A stretch of 64,000 nt of DNA from Thiodiazotropha sp040506195 (GTDB taxonomy: Bacteria > Pseudomonadota > Gammaproteobacteria > Chromatiales > Chromatiaceae). Below the pieces are notes generated by a model. That model saw nothing but the letters and a program-made list of their open reading frames with translations. It made no database searches and had not been told where the DNA came from. The stretch is from the NCBI GenBank assembly GCA_040506195.1, contig JBEVXH010000006.1, forward strand, positions 62,001 through 126,000, read 5' to 3'. Positions 45,118-53,663 of this stretch are shown piece after piece. Position numbers and translations under genes: made by a program. How positions within the stretch are numbered: position 1 is the stretch's first letter; each line of letters begins with the position of its first letter.

Positions 45118-45591
45118 GTGAGAAGTGTAAGTTTGACAGTCCTGCTGCTGTTGTTCAGCTCCGTCTGCTGGTCGGCGGAATCAACACAACAATCCCAGGC
45201 GCTGGTTTCAGCCGCCATGTTGGGGGATGTCGTTCGCATTAATGATCTCCTGGCGCAGGGTGTCGATGCCAACGGCGCCAACCCTTCCGGCAGGACACCC
45301 CTGCATATCGCGGCCTTCAACGGCAACCTGAAGAGCGTCAAGGCGCTCCTGGCCGCGGGTGCGGATCCCAACCTGGCGGATAGCAGAGGGATTACCCCGA
45401 TTATGGAGGCGTCGGCATTTGGACATTTCGAGATTGTACGTTTGTTGTTGCAACGCGGTGTCGATGTGAACGCCTCTGATCAGGCAGGCAATACGGCACT
45501 TGGTCTGTCGAACAGGGGCAAGCATGAAAAGGTGTCTGCCCTGCTCAGTGAAATGGGTGCTAAGGAGAATCAGGATAAGGATACCAAGTAG
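45118..45591 (+). CDS. Exported ankyrin-repeat protein
   Basis: 157 residues from GTG 45118. Signal peptide about residues 1-20 (VSLTVLLLLFSSVCWSAEST), then four ankyrin units: VSAAMLGDVVRINDLLAQGV, GRTPLHIAAFNGNLKSVKAL, GITPIMEASAFGHFEIVRLL and GNTALGLSNRGKHEKVSALL. Predicted periplasmic protein-protein binding module. No partner is suggested by neighbours; small periplasmic ankyrin proteins sometimes accompany catalases, none of which is here. Confidence 0.85.
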   Translation: MRSVSLTVLLLLFSSVCWSAESTQQSQALVSAAMLGDVVRINDLLAQGVDANGANPSGRTPLHIAAFNGNLKSVKALLAAGADPNLADSRGITPIMEASAFGHFEIVRLLLQRGVDVNASDQAGNTALGLSNRGKHEKVSALLSEMGAKENQDKDTK

Positions 45592-45746
45592 TGCTGTCTG
45601 GCAGACTGGTTTGATACTGATCAGTGTTTAGTAAGTAAAAGGATAAAATGGCTGAAAATTGAACAGTAACGTGAACAGGGTCTAAGTCAAGCTGGAAAAC
45701 TGCACGAATAATCTTAAATAAGTCATTGAATAGGCTTGTAAGGTAA

Positions 45747-45908
45747 ATGAACAGACATCATCAACATCGTAAACCGGACTTCTTCGCTGTGGTCGTGGTG
45801 TTGGTCATGATCGGCTTTGGTCTGACATTGGCAGTGCAAGTCAGTTTGGTTGATCGACATCAGGTCGTGGAAAGCGAGGTCACTGAGGTTGTACCCAAGG
45901 CGGGTTAG
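45747..45908 (+). CDS. Small single-pass membrane protein, hypothetical
   Basis: 53 residues. ATG 45747 has AAGG five bases upstream. A His/Arg-rich cytoplasmic start (MNRHHQHRKPDF) is followed by a clear hydrophobic helix (FAVVVVLVMIGFGLTLAVQV) and a short acidic tail (DRHQVVESEVTEVVPKAG). The charge layout gives N-in topology. No family recognised. It lies alone between the ankyrin gene and the opposing coq7. Confidence 0.55.
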   Translation: MNRHHQHRKPDFFAVVVVLVMIGFGLTLAVQVSLVDRHQVVESEVTEVVPKAG

Positions 45909-45923
45909 AAAGCACCGCCGGCC

Positions 45924-46568
45924 TCAGAGGTAGAACACCGACTTAGTCATCAATTTCGATGTCACTTTCATCGCTGCTTTGATGGGTGCGGGCAGATTCG
46001 CGCCGCCCGCCTCGAGCGCCACCGTTGCATGGTGGATCTCGTCCTCTTTCATCTGCTCGAGTATGGCGAGGCTCTTCTGATCCTGTGCCGGAATGCGTTG
46101 CATATGGTCATTCAAATGGGCCTCAACCTGATGCTCGGTCTCCGCCACGAAGCCAAGACTCCATTTGTCACCGGTCAGTCCCGCGGCTGCGCCGATCATG
46201 AATGAACCGGCATACCAGAATGGGTTGAGCAGACTCTTCCGGTTATTCAATTCGTTGAGGCGGGTTTCACACCAGGCCAGGTGGTCATTCTCCTCTTGTG
46301 CCGCACGCTCCATGCTATCGCGGATTTGCGGCAGTTTCGCTGTCAATGCCTGTCCCTGATAGAGGGCCTGGGCGCAAACCTCGCCGGTATGGTTGATCCT
46401 CATCAGACGTGCAGCCAGATCCCGTTCCTGTTCGCTCATCTTTGCTTCATTGATGGTCTCGGCCGGATTGGAGCGCTCAGTCACCTGAGGCCGTCCGAAC
46501 AGGGTGCGCAGGGCGCTGTCGATGCCGATCATGAAGTGGTCGGCGGAATTGAATCTTCGCTCTTTCAT
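45924..46568 (-). CDS. coq7: 2-polyprenyl-3-methyl-6-methoxy-1,4-benzoquinone monooxygenase (Coq7-type)
   Basis: 214 residues from ATG 46568 (MKERRFNSADHFMIGIDSAL). Di-iron carboxylate motifs: LMRINHTGEVCAQALYQGQA, AQEENDHLAWCETRLNEL, VEAHLNDHMQRIP, and KEDEIHHATVALEAGG-like EDEIHHA near the end; these supply the EXXH iron ligands. It hydroxylates C6 of the ring in ubiquinone synthesis, replacing UbiF. Complements ubiH/ubiI at 28.7-31.2 kb. Confidence 0.93.
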   Translation of the reverse strand: MKERRFNSADHFMIGIDSALRTLFGRPQVTERSNPAETINEAKMSEQERDLAARLMRINHTGEVCAQALYQGQALTAKLPQIRDSMERAAQEENDHLAWCETRLNELNNRKSLLNPFWYAGSFMIGAAAGLTGDKWSLGFVAETEHQVEAHLNDHMQRIPAQDQKSLAILEQMKEDEIHHATVALEAGGANLPAPIKAAMKVTSKLMTKSVFYL

Positions 46569-46631
46569 ATTGAAACCATAGCTTTTTTCTTCAATGGGAT
46601 ACAACTGTAGTCAGTAATCCCTTTTAGCGCA

Positions 46632-47885
46632 TCAGCCGGGCCATTGTCGATAGATAAGCTCGATAGGGTGCATGACCCGGACCTGCAGCCCGGCATCGGC
46701 GACGAGCTGGCGCATTTGCATTGCGCAGCCCGTGTTGCTGGTGACGAGGATATCGACTTGGCAGGCTTGTAGTTTTTCGATTTTCGCCTTGCCCAATGCG
46801 GTTGAGAGTGAAGGTTGGGTAAATATATAGCTCCCTGCCGCACCACAGCAGACGCTATTGTCTGCCAAGGGTAAGATCTCAGCCTGGGGGATTCTCTGCA
46901 GCAGCCTCATGCTGCCGTCATCACGACTGCTGCATGGGGTATGCACCGCCACTCTACCCGCATAGGGTTTCAGGGTGGGTATCTCCGTATCCGGCAGGGA
47001 AAGCAGGAGATCCGTCAGGCTGACTACAGGGATTTCACTGGCCTGCTGCTCCTGTAATTCAAGCTGACAAGCGCTGGCCAGGGTAACCAGGGTTTGGGCA
47101 TGGCTCTTTGCGGTCTGTTGCCGGTTGGTCGAGCAGTATCGCTCCGCGCTCTCTTCAAATCCGTTGTGCCGATGTATGGCGCCGCAGCAACACTGTGTCG
47201 GCGGTATTTCGACCGCATAGCCAAGCCGGCGCAGTAGCGCCATAGCGCATTCGAGGAGGGTCTGCTCCACCTGGGTGGAAACACAGCCGGTGAAAAGCTG
47301 GACCAGTCTTCCCTTGGGCAGATCGGCGGGATAGAGTCCGGCCTGGATGAGGGCCGTGCCAGTGAGTTGTCCGCCCAATTCGGGCAGACGCCGGTATCTG
47401 TCAGGCAGCAAGGCGGTAATCCATTGTGTAACCCCCATCTGTTTCATTGACCGGAAAAGGCGACTGATGCGTGCCAGTCGTTTCGGCTCTGTCAACTGAG
47501 TAAAGAACCATCGTATGAATGGTCTGCCTCGCTTGCGTTTGGTGATGAGACTGCGGCTGGCGTCCAGCAGCTGACCGTATCTGACCCCTGACGGGCAGAC
47601 GGTTTCACAACGGCGACACCCCAGGCAGCGGTCAAGGTGGGTCTCGACGGCCGTATCGGGTTCGAGCTCACCCTCAGCCAGGGCCTGCATCAGGCTGATG
47701 CGGCCACGGGGCGAGTCAGCCTCGTTGGCAAGCAGCTGATAGGTCGGGCATTCGGGGAGGCAGAGGCCGCATTTTACACAGCGGTCCGCTTCGGTCAGCA
47801 GCTGATCAGGGGTCACGTTTAGATTGCGCGGGGCCGGAATTGATGAAACAGGCCCTATCATAACGGTTAATCGTCGTTGTATCAT
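46632..47885 (-). CDS. glcF: Glycolate oxidase iron-sulfur subunit-like protein
   Basis: Up to 417 residues. The first residues from ATG 47885 read through a dispersed repeat; starts at ATG 47861 or GTG near 47815 (VTPDQLLTEADRCVKC) are more likely. Two 4Fe-4S motifs, CVKCGLCLPECPTY and CLGCRRCETVCPSG, are followed by two cysteine-rich CCG domains (LFTGCVSTQVEQ... QCCCGAIHRHNG and DNSVCCGAAGSYIF). This is the GlcF/HdrD-like layout that passes electrons from an FAD lactate/glycolate dehydrogenase to the quinone pool. No glcD/glcE is adjacent, so the partner must be elsewhere. Confidence 0.85.
   Translation of the reverse strand: MIQRRLTVMIGPVSSIPAPRNLNVTPDQLLTEADRCVKCGLCLPECPTYQLLANEADSPRGRISLMQALAEGELEPDTAVETHLDRCLGCRRCETVCPSGVRYGQLLDASRSLITKRKRGRPFIRWFFTQLTEPKRLARISRLFRSMKQMGVTQWITALLPDRYRRLPELGGQLTGTALIQAGLYPADLPKGRLVQLFTGCVSTQVEQTLLECAMALLRRLGYAVEIPPTQCCCGAIHRHNGFEESAERYCSTNRQQTAKSHAQTLVTLASACQLELQEQQASEIPVVSLTDLLLSLPDTEIPTLKPYAGRVAVHTPCSSRDDGSMRLLQRIPQAEILPLADNSVCCGAAGSYIFTQPSLSTALGKAKIEKLQACQVDILVTSNTGCAMQMRQLVADAGLQVRVMHPIELIYRQWPG
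47838..47857 (-). repeat. Dispersed TIR-like repeat, degenerate
   Basis: Minus strand TAGGGCCTGTTTCATCAATT, in the 5' part of the glcF frame. It keeps the GGGCCTGTT end and loses the AAC step. Confidence 0.4.
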
Positions 47886-47917
47886 CGCCCGTGTGTCTTA
47901 AAGACCTTATTTGATCC

Positions 47918-48229
47918 ATGTCCTACTATCGCCACCATCTTTTCTTTTGTGTCTATGAGCGTACCGATGGTCGTCCCTGTTGTGCCCGGCATGGGGCAAA
48001 GTCGATGCGCGACTACATGAAAGGTCGGGTCAAGGCCCTGGGACTTGCGGGGCCGGGCGGTGTCAGGGTCAATACCGCGGGCTGTCTGGACCGCTGCGAC
48101 AAGGGGCCCGTGCTGGTGGTATACCCCGAGGCGGTCTGGTATACCTTTGTCGACCACGAGGACCTGGACGAGATCCTGCAATCCCATCTGATCGAGGGCA
48201 AGGTGGTCGAGCGCCTGCTGGTGGATTAG
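47918..48229 (+). CDS. Thioredoxin-like [2Fe-2S] ferredoxin
   Basis: 103 residues, ATG 47918. Start YYRHHLFFCVYERTDGRPCC, then NTAGCLDRCDKGPVLVVYPE: the C-x(n)-C ... C-x3-C spacing of thioredoxin-fold 2Fe-2S ferredoxins, as in the small ferredoxin often encoded near nitrogen fixation or respiratory genes. It diverges from glcF with 32 bp between them, suggesting a shared redox role, which is inference. Confidence 0.85.
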   Translation: MSYYRHHLFFCVYERTDGRPCCARHGAKSMRDYMKGRVKALGLAGPGGVRVNTAGCLDRCDKGPVLVVYPEAVWYTFVDHEDLDEILQSHLIEGKVVERLLVD

Positions 48230-48511
48230 ATTATCGGTGGCGACCGATATGTGATTCCTGTCAGGATTGCATGATTCATTGTTAAAGAGGCGGGGAGAGC
48301 TGCCGCTAGTTTACTGACGCCGTGGTCGTGGGATCATGGCCGGTTTTCGGTTCCTTGATGAAAGCGTGAAGTGCGTCGGTATCGGGGAGAAAAAACAGCC
48401 GGGTGATTGCTTATAATCACTTGCAATACCCGATTGATTGTATACTATTAAGAAATTAGTCTAAGTTTCCGCCCTTAATGGACTGTTTCCTATGGGATTT
48501 TGGAGTTTGCC

Positions 48512-50284
48512 ATGTCAGGTTTAGCCCGCTTATTAACCGCTCTGTCTCTGATGCTGCTGCTCGCCGCCTGCGGCGGCGGCGACCCCGATGTGCCTTGGGA
48601 TTCATCCACAACAGGTGACACGGCTGATGGCGATACGATTGACGATGCCGGTACTGCCGGGGCTGATATCTTTATCGGTAGCGGTTCAGGGAGTTCTTTC
48701 AATGCGGGTACCCTGGATATTGCAGTGACATCACTCGCGGCAGGCGGTCAGACAACGGTTACGGCAACCCTCGCCGATTCCGCGGGCAATCTTTACCAGG
48801 AGGTTGCGAACGTATCTTTTAACACGGATTGTTTTTCGACAGGGTTGGCGACTATAGATACGCCTGTAGCTGCGAGTGGTGGAGTGGTGACTGCTACCTA
48901 TGTCGCCCAGGGCTGTTCAGGAGCAGATAGCGTGCGGGCAACAGTTACAGTCAATGGTGATACCACGACAGCATCTGGTACTATCAATGTACAGGCCGCC
49001 GAGATCGGTTCAATGGAGTTTGTATCTGCTGAGCCTTCACTCATCGGCCTTAGAGGTGTTGGCCTGACCGAGGTCTCCCGAGTATCTTTCCGAGTGCTGG
49101 ATCAGAACGGAAACCCTGTTACCCAGCAACGGGTCAATTTCAGATTGAGTACCGATGTTGGCGGAGCGAGAATTGCTGAAGGGGCGGAGACCGCAGTCAG
49201 TGACGTCAATGGGTTGGTGGGAACGGATGTCAAATCAGGTACGATCCCCACGGCGGTTCGAGTTACCGCCTCTTTGGATGCCAATCCACTGATCTCCACC
49301 CAGTCGGATGGTTTGGTTATTTCCACAGGAGTTTCCGATCAAAACAGCATGTCTATAGCTACAGAATCACGTAATCCAGAGACCTGGGAATTTGATGGTA
49401 TAGAAATTGGGATAACGGTCCATGCCGCCGATCATTTCAACAATCCGGTTCCCGATGGCGCCTCGGTCTATTTCACCACCGAAGGCGGGCAGATCCAATC
49501 CCAATGCCAGATCGAAAATGGCAGATGTAGTGTTAATTGGACGAGTTCAAATCCACGGCCGAAGGATAATGACGTACCTGGCGGTATGGCGGGTCGGATC
49601 ACTATCCTCGCCACCATGCTGGGTGAAGAGAGTTTCATCGATGCCAACGGCAATGGTGTCCTGGATAACGGGGATCCCGCATACGCTAATATTCCCGAGG
49701 CCTTCAGGGATGATAACGAGGACGGTGAGAAGCACCCAACCTACGAGGAGTTTGTTGATTTCAACACCAATGGTATTTATGATGATGCCGATAGTGATCC
49801 AAACTACAACGGCGTACTTTGTTGCGATGCGGATGCAGTGACTGCGGCAGAAGCGGCAGTAACCGCAGGTGATGACCCTGGGGTCTGCTACGGTGTTACG
49901 CCCACCACTTCACCTGTGTGCAGCAGTGAGAAAAATATCTCTGTGCGCGCACGCCTCTTTATGATCATGGCAGAGAGTACTCCCTCTATTACACTAGTTG
50001 AAGGTAGCGTGGCAGCAGGTTCCTCAGCAACATTCGAAATAGTAGGTGCTGATACTGGACAGATTATGCCTGCGGGTACAACTGTTGCGGCTTCTCTTGA
50101 AGAAGGTGAGATAAACGATTCATATGAGGTGCCAGATTCTAGCTTCAATGCTCGGATAGGATTAGACAGAAGGGGACTCGATGTTTTCACGTTTAATATT
50201 CCAACAGATGGGGTAGGTCCACTGACGATATTAGTTACGACGCCAAAAGGTATTGCTTGGCGGGCTGATTACCCTCTTAATTAA
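48512..50284 (+). CDS. Lipoprotein with bacterial Ig-like domains and calcium-type repeats
   Basis: 590 residues from ATG 48512, with GGAG eight bases upstream. Signal peptide with lipobox LLLAACGGG, so the mature protein is lipid-anchored at Cys. Ig-like (Big) beta domains are at about 65-155 (VTSLAAGGQTTVTATLADSA), 165-270 (VSFRVLDQNGNPVTQQRVNF) and 290-370. At 375-440 lies an Asp/Asn-rich stretch (FIDANGNGVLDNGDPAY, DFNTNGIYDDADSDPNYNG) that looks like calcium-binding EF-hand/dockerin loops. Probably a surface or periplasmic adhesion/structural protein. Codon use is more AT-rich near the end. Confidence 0.75.
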   Translation: MSGLARLLTALSLMLLLAACGGGDPDVPWDSSTTGDTADGDTIDDAGTAGADIFIGSGSGSSFNAGTLDIAVTSLAAGGQTTVTATLADSAGNLYQEVANVSFNTDCFSTGLATIDTPVAASGGVVTATYVAQGCSGADSVRATVTVNGDTTTASGTINVQAAEIGSMEFVSAEPSLIGLRGVGLTEVSRVSFRVLDQNGNPVTQQRVNFRLSTDVGGARIAEGAETAVSDVNGLVGTDVKSGTIPTAVRVTASLDANPLISTQSDGLVISTGVSDQNSMSIATESRNPETWEFDGIEIGITVHAADHFNNPVPDGASVYFTTEGGQIQSQCQIENGRCSVNWTSSNPRPKDNDVPGGMAGRITILATMLGEESFIDANGNGVLDNGDPAYANIPEAFRDDNEDGEKHPTYEEFVDFNTNGIYDDADSDPNYNGVLCCDADAVTAAEAAVTAGDDPGVCYGVTPTTSPVCSSEKNISVRARLFMIMAESTPSITLVEGSVAAGSSATFEIVGADTGQIMPAGTTVAASLEEGEINDSYEVPDSSFNARIGLDRRGLDVFTFNIPTDGVGPLTILVTTPKGIAWRADYPLN

Positions 50285-50373
50285 GCGGACGCTGAATTAT
50301 TCCATCCATGGTATAAATCAGTACACTGGAACAGGAAGTAAGGTTTCTTTTCTTTCAGTTAACCTACAGGGAT

Positions 50374-50422
50374 GTAGTAAATGACGAGTCATGCCTTCTA
50401 ATATGTGAATGGCATTTACTAC
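50374..50422. repeat. Inverted repeat downstream of the Ig-like lipoprotein gene
   Basis: GTAGTAAATG (50374-50383) and CATTTACTAC (50413-50422) pair perfectly; flanking AGGGAT and CCCTC extend the stem. No U-run on either strand. About 90 bp after the lipoprotein stop; it may stabilise or end the transcript. Confidence 0.5.
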
Positions 50423-50555
50423 CCTCACCCACATCGTCTATCTGGTAAATCAGTTACCCTTTGCATTGACTAGCTTTTGCTTGACGCTCCTCCATCCCAC
50501 AGCCACAATGCCCCGATCTTCACGCATCGACAGGGACCCCAGTTAGAAGGCAACA

Positions 50556-51371
50556 GTGAACAGTAATAAACTCCTGGTCAAAATCCGCAATCTCCACTTC
50601 TCCCATGGCGACAGGGCCATCTTCAACGGGGTGGATATCGATATCCCCCAGGGCAGGGTGACCGCCATCATGGGGCCCAGCGGCACCGGCAAGACCACCC
50701 TGTTGAAACTGATCGGGGGACAGTTGCGTCCCAGCCTGGGGACGATCGAAGTGGATGGTCATGATGTGCACAAGCTCTCCCGCAAGGCGCTCTATCGGCT
50801 GCGCATGCGAATGGGGATGCTGTTTCAGAGCGGCGCCCTGCTTACCGACCTGAATGTCTATGACAATGTCGCCTATCCGCTGCGCGAGCACACCGACCTG
50901 CCGGAGTCGATGATCCGGCGCCTGGTGCTGATGAAGCTGGAGGCGGTCGGTCTGAGGGGTGCCCGGGAGCTGATGCCGTCCGAACTCTCCGGCGGCATGG
51001 CGCGCCGGGTGGCCCTCGCCCGGGCCATCGCCCTCGATCCGATGATGGTGATGTACGACGAGCCCTTTACCGGGCAGGATCCGATCTCCATGGGGGTGCT
51101 GGCGCAGCTGGTGCGGCGCCTCAACGATGCGGCGCGGCTCACCAGCGTCCTGGTCTCCCACGACGTGGAGGAGACCGCCGGCATATCCGATATGATCTAT
51201 GTCTTGTCCGGGGGCAAGGTGATCGAGTCCGGCACCCCGCAGGCGCTGGGGGTGTCCCAGTCGCCGGCGGTGAAGCAGTTCATGGGCGGGCTGCCCGACG
51301 GTCCGGTCCATTTTCACTATGCGGCGCCCACCCTGAATGAGGACCTATTGAGTATGCGGGGGGCGAAATAG
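50556..51371 (+). CDS. mlaF: Phospholipid transport ABC ATPase MlaF
   Basis: 271 residues from GTG 50556, with AGAAGG upstream. Walker A MGPSGTGKTTLLKLI, Q-loop GMLFQSGALLTDLNVYDNV, signature ELSGGMARRVALARAI, Walker B MVMYDEPFTGQDP and H-loop LVSHDVEE. Energises retrograde or anterograde phospholipid movement between membranes. First gene of mlaF-E-D-B; overlaps mlaE by one base. Confidence 0.95.
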   Translation: MNSNKLLVKIRNLHFSHGDRAIFNGVDIDIPQGRVTAIMGPSGTGKTTLLKLIGGQLRPSLGTIEVDGHDVHKLSRKALYRLRMRMGMLFQSGALLTDLNVYDNVAYPLREHTDLPESMIRRLVLMKLEAVGLRGARELMPSELSGGMARRVALARAIALDPMMVMYDEPFTGQDPISMGVLAQLVRRLNDAARLTSVLVSHDVEETAGISDMIYVLSGGKVIESGTPQALGVSQSPAVKQFMGGLPDGPVHFHYAAPTLNEDLLSMRGAK

Positions 51372-52150
51372 TGCTCGATGCATTGGCCCGCTTCGGCCGT
51401 CTGGGACTGACGGCGATGGAACGTCTCGGGCGCGGGCATCTGCTGCTGATTCAGATTCTGGCGGGCATCACCAGCTTGCTGCCCAGGCTGGGATTGCTGA
51501 TCACCCAGATCCACAGTATCGGCGTGCGGACCACCACCATCATCGTTGTTTCAGGCCTGTTTGTCGGCATGGTGCTTGGTCTGCAGGGCTATTACGTGCT
51601 GTCCCAATTCGCCGCCGAGGACAGTCTCGGGGTGATGGTCGCCGCCTCCCTGGTGCGGGAGCTCGGTCCCGTGGTCACCGCCCTGCTGTTTGCCGGACGC
51701 GCCGGTTCCGCCCTTACCGCGGAGATCGGCCTGATGAAGGCCACCGAGCAGCTCTCCGGCCTGGAGATGATGGCGGTCGATCCCATTCGCCGAATTCTGT
51801 CACCGCGGTTTTACGCCGGATTCATCTCGATGCCGTTGCTGGCAGCCCTGTTCAGCGCCGTGGGCATCATCGGCGGCTACTTCGTCAGTGTCGGGCTGCT
51901 GGGGGTCGACGAGGGCGCCTTCTGGAGTCAGATGCAGGCCAAGATCGACTGGAACGAGGATATAATAAACGGGGTGATCAAAAGTCTGGTGTTCGGTTTC
52001 GTCTGCACCTGGATCGCCCTGTTCCAGGGATATGACACCATCCCCACTTCTGCCGGTGTCAGCCAGTCGACCACCCGTACCGTGGTCCATTCAGCATTGG
52101 CGGTGCTGGTGCTGGATTTCGTCCTGACGGCACTGATGTTCGGAGATTAG
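51371..52150 (+). CDS. mlaE: Phospholipid transport permease MlaE
   Basis: 259 residues from GTG 51371, overlapping the TAG stop of mlaF. Membrane protein with the MlaE family core LVRELGPVVTALLFAGRAGSALTAEIGLMKATEQ and SQSTTRTVVHSALAVLVLD near the end. It forms the inner-membrane channel with MlaD. Complete length. Confidence 0.95.
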   Translation: MLDALARFGRLGLTAMERLGRGHLLLIQILAGITSLLPRLGLLITQIHSIGVRTTTIIVVSGLFVGMVLGLQGYYVLSQFAAEDSLGVMVAASLVRELGPVVTALLFAGRAGSALTAEIGLMKATEQLSGLEMMAVDPIRRILSPRFYAGFISMPLLAALFSAVGIIGGYFVSVGLLGVDEGAFWSQMQAKIDWNEDIINGVIKSLVFGFVCTWIALFQGYDTIPTSAGVSQSTTRTVVHSALAVLVLDFVLTALMFGD

Positions 52151-52152
52151 TC

Positions 52153-52632
52153 ATGAATACAAGAGGATTGGAGATAACCGTTGGCGCCTTCATGGCGGCT
52201 GGACTGGTTGCGCTGTTTTTTCTTGCCATGCAGGTCAGCAATCTGGCCAGCATAACCGCCGGCGAGGGTTATGAAGTGAAGGCCAGGTTCGACAATATCG
52301 GCGGGCTCAAGGTGAGATCCCCTGTCTCCATGGCGGGGGTGCGCATCGGCCGGGTGGTCGGCATCAGTTATGATCAGGAGAATTTCGAGGCGGTGGTTAC
52401 CATGTCCATCGATCCGGCGTACAGTCAGATTCCGGATGACAGTATCGCCAAGATCTATACCTCCGGACTGCTGGGTGAGCAATACGTCGGGCTCGATCCC
52501 GGGGGCAGTCTGGAGAGCCTGCAGGGCGGCAGTGAATTGATGATGACCCAGTCCGCCTTGGTGTTGGAGGAGATTATCGGTCAATTTCTGTTCAGCAAGG
52601 CGGAAGAAAACGCCATCAAGGATGAGCTTTAA
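52153..52632 (+). CDS. mlaD: MCE-domain substrate-binding protein MlaD
   Basis: 159 residues, ATG 52153. N-terminal signal anchor (GAFMAAGLVALFFLAMQ) and one MCE domain: VKARFDNIGGLKVRSPVSMAGVRIG, IAKIYTSGLLGEQYVGLDPGG and the short C-terminal helix that forms the hexamer pore. Binds phospholipid in the periplasm beneath MlaE. mlaC, which normally follows, is missing; an STAS gene comes next after three bases. Confidence 0.95.
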   Translation: MNTRGLEITVGAFMAAGLVALFFLAMQVSNLASITAGEGYEVKARFDNIGGLKVRSPVSMAGVRIGRVVGISYDQENFEAVVTMSIDPAYSQIPDDSIAKIYTSGLLGEQYVGLDPGGSLESLQGGSELMMTQSALVLEEIIGQFLFSKAEENAIKDEL

Positions 52633-52635
52633 CCT

Positions 52636-52938
52636 ATGACTATCACTAAAGTAGAACGGGATGGAGCATTCCGGTTTCATGTCCAGGGTGAGATGACTTT
52701 TTCCAGCGTCAAAGAGCTATTGCTGCACTCCAATAAACTCTTCTCCGCAGTTGAGGAGTTGGAGGTCGACCTCTCCCGGGTCGATCATGCCGATAGCGCA
52801 GGATTGGCGCTGGTGCTTGAATGGATGGCACAGGCGGCCGAGCGAAATGCCAGGATTGTTTTCACCGGTGTACCGGAATCCATGGTCTCCATCGCCCGCC
52901 TGTGCCAGGTTGAGTCGTTGCTGGAAGAGTGCAGTTGA
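52636..52938 (+). CDS. mlaB: STAS-domain protein MlaB
   Basis: 100 residues, ATG 52636. STAS fold with the conserved helix start VDHADSAGLALVLEWMAQA (serine in DSAG). Fits MlaB, the cytoplasmic subunit that binds MlaF and regulates its ATPase. Follows mlaD directly, so the periplasmic carrier MlaC gene seen in E. coli mlaFEDCB is absent from this operon. Confidence 0.88.
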   Translation: MTITKVERDGAFRFHVQGEMTFSSVKELLLHSNKLFSAVEELEVDLSRVDHADSAGLALVLEWMAQAAERNARIVFTGVPESMVSIARLCQVESLLEECS

Positions 52939-53162
52939 AGCGTAAAAAACGCGAATAGAGTGGAATGGCCGCCGTTTTTTTATAATTAGGCCTTGAAATA
53001 TGATCGATTTTGGGATTGAATAATCAGTCCTATCCAGATGCCCCCCTCGATTTGTCTTTAAAGCTTGTCTCACGGTGCCGTTCTGGATTCATAGCGAGAA
53101 TTAATGAAGCGGGATGACTCCGCTCAGCAATCCCCGATCATTCAGTTGGAGATCCTCAATCT

Positions 53163-53489
53163 ATGAGTGAGCAGATTGTTCATGTAACAGATGATTCATT
53201 TGAATCAGAAGTGCTTCAGTCGACGCAGCCGGTGCTGATAGACTACTGGGCGGAATGGTGCGGTCCGTGCAAGATGATTGCGCCGGTGCTGGATGATATT
53301 GCCGATGAGTATGATGGCAAACTAAAAGTGGTCAAATTGAATATTGACGAAAATCCCAACACACCACCCCGCTACGGCATTCGTGGAATTCCTACATTGA
53401 TGCTGTTCAAAGATGGTGAAGTTGAGGCAACGAAAGTGGGCGCTGTCTCTAAATCACAGCTCGTGGCTTTTATCGATAGTAACCTTTAA
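53163..53489 (+). CDS. trxA: Thioredoxin 1
   Basis: 108 residues, ATG 53163. LIDYWAEWCGPCKMIAPVLD contains the WCGPC active site, and RYGIRGIPTLMLFKDGE the cis-proline. Cytoplasmic disulfide reductant. Upstream of rho, the standard gammaproteobacterial order. Confidence 0.97.
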   Translation: MSEQIVHVTDDSFESEVLQSTQPVLIDYWAEWCGPCKMIAPVLDDIADEYDGKLKVVKLNIDENPNTPPRYGIRGIPTLMLFKDGEVEATKVGAVSKSQLVAFIDSNL

Positions 53490-53496
53490 ATAATCT

Positions 53497-53572
53497 CAGG
53501 CGCCGGACGTGCCGTCGCTGTCTGCCAAACAGAGTTCTCTGTAGACCACCTCGTTTCGTCCGGCAGCGCCTG
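53497..53572 (+). promoter_or_regulatory. Structured trxA-rho intergenic leader
   Basis: CAGGCGCCGGACG (53497-53509) and CGTCCGGCAGCGCCTG (53557-53572) form a long near-perfect stem with an inner ACAGAG-TT-CTCTGT hairpin (53529-53542). It lies between the trxA stop and the rho start. It may protect the trxA message or affect rho autoregulation; no U-run follows, so it is not a plain intrinsic terminator. Confidence 0.6.
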
Positions 53573-53663
53573 ATTAGCGAATCAACCAATAACCTCAAAC
53601 TGCCCTGTGTGGCCAATCTCCCTTCCAACGGATTTCCCAGAATAGAACAACGCCTGAAAAATT

